Source: Carya illinoinensis
Taxonomy: Eukaryota; Streptophyta; Magnoliopsida; Fagales; Juglandaceae
Length of the DNA stretch: 64,000 bases
Direction: 5' to 3'
Assembly: GCF_018687715.1 (NCBI RefSeq)
Contig: NC_056758.1
Span: forward strand, 2,852,001 to 2,916,000
The position numbers were made by a program, and so were the translations under genes. Shown in pieces: positions 59,440-64,000 of the stretch (its first letter is position 1; every line of letters starts with the position of its first letter). The notes under the pieces are model-generated. The model did not search any database, was not told the DNA's origin, and worked only from the letters and a program-made list of their open reading frames with translations.

Positions 59440-61450
59440 TAAGATAATATTTTTAATAAAAATAATATAATTTTAAAAAAATTAATTAATACACTAAATT
59501 GAATCATTTATTTGTAAAGTCTGTGTTACAATATTCTTCAAATTTGACAAATGCTCTTATATGATACGAATTTAATGCTTATGTATGATCAATAAAAAAA
59601 TAAAGAATATAAATATAAAAAATTTAAAACATGGTAAATCAATACAAATTATGAATGGTGAGATCAAATTATCCCCCACAATTTTCTGATATTTCTAAAT
59701 AAAATATATAAAAGAGAGATACCTACTGGCTTTAAAATTAAAAACACATCAACTTATCTTAATCATCACGTTTACAAATTGAGACCTAGAAAGCCAACCT
59801 CTGTAAATAAAGTGTTGTGAAAGACATAATATATATGTTAGACCGAATAAACTATATTCAAAGTCGTACCCATCATGGAATTAAATAATACTACAAAAAT
59901 TAGACAAATTGTGAGAATTAATTATAAATTTAAACTTGATTAAAATGATAGTAAATTATAAACAAAAATGTAATTTTGAATTGAGAAAAATAAAAAAACA
60001 AATGTACATATATGACTGGTAAGAATAAATATATATCTAAGGAATAAAAATCACAAATAATCAAATCTATAAACAAAATAATACACAAATACATATCTTG
60101 GATGATCTATTAATATTAAATAGTAAATACCAACTATACAAAAATACTTGTATTAGGACAATGCTATCTAAATCTTCTAATGATTGATACTCTATTTTTA
60201 AAATTTTGTGAAATTTGAGTATCTTGGTAGAGTGGTTAAGTAGAATTATTTTTGTGAAAACTTATTTTCAAGTTTAAAGATAAAGCACGTATGTCCAGTT
60301 GAATGTTTTCAACATTTATCTCAGTTTCTCTTTATTTTTTCCTCCATGCTAAAGACAAGAAACATGGGGAATAAAAAGTTATATCTACGTATTAACAATA
60401 TTTGTGGTCTATATATGTCAATCACATACACACCATGAATGGGTGTTGTGCACATACATGAATTACATATTGATTTCTATTGAATGCCAAAACTAATCAG
60501 TTCTGATATTAAGTATGTGTATAAATTTATAGAGAAGTCACAAAACTTTGAAACCCAATAATATTTCACAAAGTTCACGACAAAATTTGTTGCACATATA
60601 AGCTAGTCTAGTCAACTTAAATAAATCAAATGACTTTTGATTTCAAAATATTATTTATATTTTAACTTTTCCATTTGATAAAAAGTTGAATAGACTATAT
60701 ATTATTTCTCTTACTTACCAGACTATTTTAATTACTCCAAGCTAATATATTTTTAAGAGATCACAACTGTACACCACATTACGGACATAAAAAATATGAT
60801 TAATTTTTTAATAAGTTTTTTGTTCAAATTAATTCTTTAATTAATAGAATTGTTTGCTTAATTATGAGATAAATTGTTGTTAGTTTCATGAGTATTATTG
60901 ATGAGTAGTATAGAGAGAGTGAGTCAGCTTTCACTCTTGTCTATTTTATTGCCTGTCTCTTTCCTACATCATGTATTCAACATCCACGTTGATTAACTTT
61001 GAAAGAAAAAACTGCATATAATGCATCTATGACCTACCTACCTAGCAAATGCTTTCATTTGAAAGTTATAATTTTGAAAAAGTAGTATCATATTTAATTA
61101 AAGAAAATAGTTATTAGAAAGAAAGACTTGTCTATTCACAAAGCATGCAGACTTGGCATATAGGAGAACGTGTTCATGAGATCCCTAGAGATTTTTTATT
61201 TTTATTTTTTATCACCCATTGACCATCAAACAGAAAAGTCTTCGATTGAAGAGATATTTTTTCTCAACTTTAACCATGTGCATGCATCCATATTTCTTTT
61301 CTTCCAATGCAACAAACAACCTTGATCTATTGTAAATAAAATAATTAAGGCCAATAATAGGTAACAAATTAATGGGAAAACAAAAATTAACAGAAAAATA
61401 AGAAAAATTAACGGAAAAATAAAAAAAGTTATTGTAGCAGTCAGATAGTC
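59440..61450 (+). repeat. GDSL upstream block, copy 2
   Basis: Paralog of 9,233-10,390. The order of matching segments is the same (TTAATTAATACAC..AAATTGAATCA, ATGAATGGGTGTTGTGCACA, GAGAGAGTGAGTCAGCTTTC, CAATAATAGGTAACAAATTA). It has about 850 extra bases near 59,520-60,420 that copy 1 lacks. It leads to the decayed GDSL copy at 63.4 kb. No gene inside. Confidence 0.75.
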
Positions 61451-61523
61451 ACTTATTATTATAATATATATATATATATATAATTGTAAAATTGACTTGG
61501 TTACTATAGTTCAAAATAAGGTC

Positions 61524-61735
61524 TCCTCTTATTTGGATTGGTAGATGAGGTATCTCATATAATTATTATAATTTTTTTTTAACTTTCACATAAAATATAA
61601 TAAATAATTTAACTTTTTTCAAGTATCAAAATAAAAATAATATTAAAAAATAATATTTTAAAAATATTTTATTCAACTTTTAACTTTTATCTAATTTCAT
61701 CTTATTTATATAACTAAACGAGATACTAAGTGTTT
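61524..61735. mobile_element. MITE of the GTTTGGAT family
   Basis: Left ATTTGGATTGGTAGATGAGG, right CATCTTATTTATATAACTAAACGAGA; core AAATAAAATAATAATAT-like as in other copies. Inserted in the GDSL upstream unit. Confidence 0.55.
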
Positions 61736-61769
61736 AGTTGAATTCAGATTTGAATAAAGTGAAACCTAT

Positions 61770-61840
61770 AAAAGCCTCAAGCACCCAATTATAGGAATCT
61801 TTTTGTTATAATTTTCCATTGAAAATGAATAATATATGTT
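61770..61840 (+). repeat. Duplicate GDSL promoter, copy E (truncated)
   Basis: CTCAAGCACCCAATTATAGG followed by TTTTCCATTGAAAATGAATA, equal to the start of copy B (14,745-14,815). The rest of the promoter is missing. Confidence 0.6.
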
Positions 61841-62091
61841 AAAAACAATGCAAAATATGCTTGTAATTATTTCGTTTTAATATGGCATCCTCGCTTTTCG
61901 ATTCTCTTTCATATGACTTATAAAAAACATATATAATCTTTTTTTATAATTGCAAACTTAATATAGAACATTGTTTCACTTCTCTGTATTTGAATGATGA
62001 GATGATCTCAGTTAATTTGAAACTATTAGTATTTTGTTAATCCTATTAAGATATATTTCAATGTAAATAAGTTGATGTATGTATGTAAATG

Positions 62092-62985
62092 TAGGGCTGC
62101 AAACCGAGCAATCCGCTTTGTGTTTGGGCCCGACCCGATCCCACCCGGTGACATGGCAGTTTAGTCCGATATGACTCGACCCGACTCGAGTTTGGAAGCA
62201 ACAAGCAGGAAAAACTCTGTCAGTGGCGGATCAAACCCTAACGATTTTAGTTAGGAAGAGGAAATGGAAGATGGCTATGGAATCTTAAGGGCCTACTTGC
62301 TTTTCGACGAGAACCCTTCATCCTTCACTGCCATGCTCCAACAGTCCTTCAATGAGATCGACTCGCACGATATCAATTGCATCAAAACCGATGATGACTT
62401 CATCCTCCCACCTGGACAAATCTCTATCGTTGGTGTATTCGAATTGTCACCATTAGCCCCACTTGAGCAAATCACTAGCCTTCTGTCGGCCTTCATCAGA
62501 GACTCTAGTGTTTCGGGGCTCGAATCAGACGGCCGAGGTGCGATCTCGTCCCTCCTCGGCTCTGTGCTTCGACTCTAGAACGTTTCACATTGAGCTTTCT
62601 CTTCGCACGCAACGTCTTCGTCTTCTTTCTCCCCGACCGATTTGCATGTTCTTCACTTTCCATCGGTCTGAGTTAATGCGTTGGTGACAGCCTTTCCGAC
62701 TGACTCGCCTGAAGACTCAACCTTGTAGACCTACCCTGTACTCGTTGAGATTGATCGAGCTCCACGATTTTAGCTTCACGACCAAGGGTCTCAAAATCGG
62801 TAGAGGTGCGCTGGTTGAGATCACGAAACACTCCATTTGTTACCCAAGTGCAACCATGTCTTCCACCCTTATTGGTAGTCAGTTTCAGCGGGTTCGACCT
62901 GCAACTTCCTCCAACCTGCTTTTTTGGACGAGTCAGTTCAGGTCTCACAGATGGACTAGGTCATAACATTTTTTGCATAGGCCTA
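62092..62985. mobile_element. Second probable gene-capturing hAT element
   Basis: An 894-bp stretch flanked by a perfect 8-bp duplication, TGTAAATG at 62084-62091 and 62986-62993. The ends are TAGGGCTGC and (reverse complement) TAGGCCTATGC, short imperfect inverted repeats like those of the 14.9-kb element. The left subterminal zone has GCCCGACCCGATCCCACCCG, as expected for a hAT. The interior (62,200-62,960) is GC-rich coding-like sequence unlike the AT-rich surroundings. No transposase is present. Confidence 0.65.
62264..62578 (+). pseudogene. Captured gene fragment of unknown origin
   Basis: A 104-codon open frame starting MEDGYGILRAYLLFDENPSS in good start context (GAGGAAATGG), preceded by a CAAACCCTAACGATTTTAG leader. 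It includes DDDFILPPGQISIVGVFELS and LEQITSLLSAFIRDSSVSGL, then ends soon after. The look is of a first exon from a normal gene: sensible codons, hydrophobic and acidic patterning. I do not recognise the family. Sequence beyond 62578 to 62960 is GC-rich with no long frame and may be a second captured piece. It lies wholly inside the proposed hAT element. Confidence 0.45.
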
Positions 62986-63400
62986 TGTAAATGTATAAAA
63001 TAGGTTGAGATAAGTTTAATTTTTTTTATATAGAAAGTTTAAAAAGTAGTAAGTCTCATTAATACTTAGTTTGAGATGAGTTGACCAATCAATCAAGAGA
63101 TCAATTAATACTTAGTTTAATTCAAGAGACATGCTTATTGCTTACTCCTTGCTGATTGCTGTTTTTTCCCCTACATTATTTTCTGGCTAACGTAGACTAT
63201 TCATTGTGTTTGTACATTTGATTAGTTTGGACAAACCATGCAAGTTAATTAATTTGATTCCTTGATTTATTTATTATTTGTATGGAACGAGATCTTGCAT
63301 TTTATGGCTTGTATTCGATTTTTATAACTACCGTAATAACGGGTTTAATTTATTGTTAAACTCAGATCATACTAACATTTATTGCATTTTATAATTAATC

Positions 63401-64000
63401 AGCATTGGCAACTGGAATACCCTTTCTTCATCCCTATTTGAATAAGGATGTGACCTTCTTTCGTGGTCGCAGAGTACTGTACCTTGCCGTCGCTTGTTTC
63501 ACTGCCTTGCCTACACATGCTTTTGCAAGGTAGAATATTTCATCCCTAGTTACTCTCTCAATGTACCCATTTCAATGAGATTCGTTTCAATGACCAATGT
63601 GAGTTTCATTTTAATAAGGCTAGCTATGTAACAAATGATTATTAATTCCAATTTTATGATATTGGAAGCAGACTTTCATACATTGTTATTGCGGGCCTTA
63701 TCTATTGTATTGAATGAAACGAATTTTAATGACTTGTACGCTACTATCTGTAACATGTAGTTTGTAATTAAGCTTTTTCTTATATAATTCTTATGTACTC
63801 GAATTTTGTCTATTTACGTGGATCAATAAAATCTTTTTTACCTATGAAAAAAAAAAACAATTTCACTGCTTGAAGTGATTGAATGAACGATGTTTTAACA
63901 TATCACAATAATCAACTGAGACAAACCATTGAAGATTTAAGGAAAGAAAATCCAAATGTAATTATAGTGTATGGTGACTCTTATAATGCCTTTAAATGGG
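63401..64000 (+). pseudogene. Third GDSL esterase/lipase copy, decayed, runs off the window
   Basis: Exon 2 begins after ATTAATCAG (ATTGGCAACTGGAATACCCT) and is frameshifted and deleted from 63,470 on. Exon 3 is missing. The exon 4 acceptor TATTGGAAGCAG is present at 63,660-63,671. Exon 4 is interrupted by a poly(A)-ended insertion, then resumes at 63858 (TTTCACTGCTTGAAGTG), reading through QTIEDLRKENPNVIIVYGDS to the window end. Exon 1 with the catalytic Ser block is not found upstream; the second hAT element lies in that interval. The copy may continue past 64,000. Confidence 0.85.
63690..63857 (+). mobile_element. Poly(A)-tailed retro-insertion in the third GDSL copy
   Basis: About 165 bases ending in AATAAA (63825-63830), TTTTTTACCTATG and eleven A (63847-63857), directly followed by GDSL exon 4 sequence. 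The TACCTATGAAAA end resembles plant LINE 3' tails, so it is probably a heavily 5'-truncated LINE. The left boundary is approximate. Confidence 0.55.

Noticed and set aside
60220..60300. Possible tRNA (TTGGTAGAGTGGTTAAG)
   Set aside because: Resembles a D-arm, but no matching anticodon, T-arm or acceptor stem follows.

Overview
This is nuclear DNA of a flowering plant, almost certainly a woody eudicot. The evidence is AT-rich intergenic sequence, GT-AG introns, plant-type single-copy genes (TCTP, a DRM1/ARP1 dormancy-associated gene, a GDSL esterase, a TOPP-type PP1), a MIR164 hairpin and typical plant LINE, Copia, Gypsy, hAT and Mutator elements. The dispersed short MITEs resemble families common in Fagales (walnut, hickory, oak), but that placement is only inference.

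Layout. 0-2 kb: complete five-exon TCTP gene. 2.9-8.5 kb: degraded minus-strand L1-type LINE with a 10-bp target-site duplication. 9-21.5 kb: GDSL esterase/lipase cluster with a broken copy (10.5-12.3 kb), scattered duplicate promoters, a 1-kb gene-capturing hAT element (14.9-15.9 kb) carrying the 5' end of a cysteine-protease gene, a CWC21/SRRM2-type gene fragment (16.1-16.4 kb), a solo LTR (16.9-18.3 kb) and one intact five-exon GDSL gene (19.2-21.5 kb). 21.7-22.1 kb: Copia solo LTR. 22.6-22.8 kb: MIR164 on the minus strand. 27.0 kb: uL18 ribosomal protein gene preceded by a perfect tandem duplication. 29.7-35.7 kb: Copia element with both LTRs and a TSD. 36.2-40.7 kb: second LINE, split by a Mutator-type MITE. 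41.9-43.4 kb: DRM1/ARP1 gene. 46.2-49.3 kb: 3.1-kb solo LTR with three tandem-repeat arrays. 51.4-54.9 kb: folate-receptor-like membrane protein gene. 56.0-58.4 kb: TOPP8-like PP1 gene. 59.4-64 kb: a second copy of the GDSL upstream block, a second gene-capturing hAT element and a decayed third GDSL copy running off the window.

The host genes are unrelated housekeeping or regulatory genes rather than one pathway. From memory, MIR164C, a uL18 gene, a folate-receptor-like gene and TOPP8 lie next to each other on Arabidopsis chromosome 5, and the same order appears here stretched over 36 kb by retroelements and a DRM1-like gene. The GDSL genes are a local tandem family with one apparent survivor. 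The most unusual content is the pair of hAT-type elements with captured coding sequence, both inside the GDSL family's territory.
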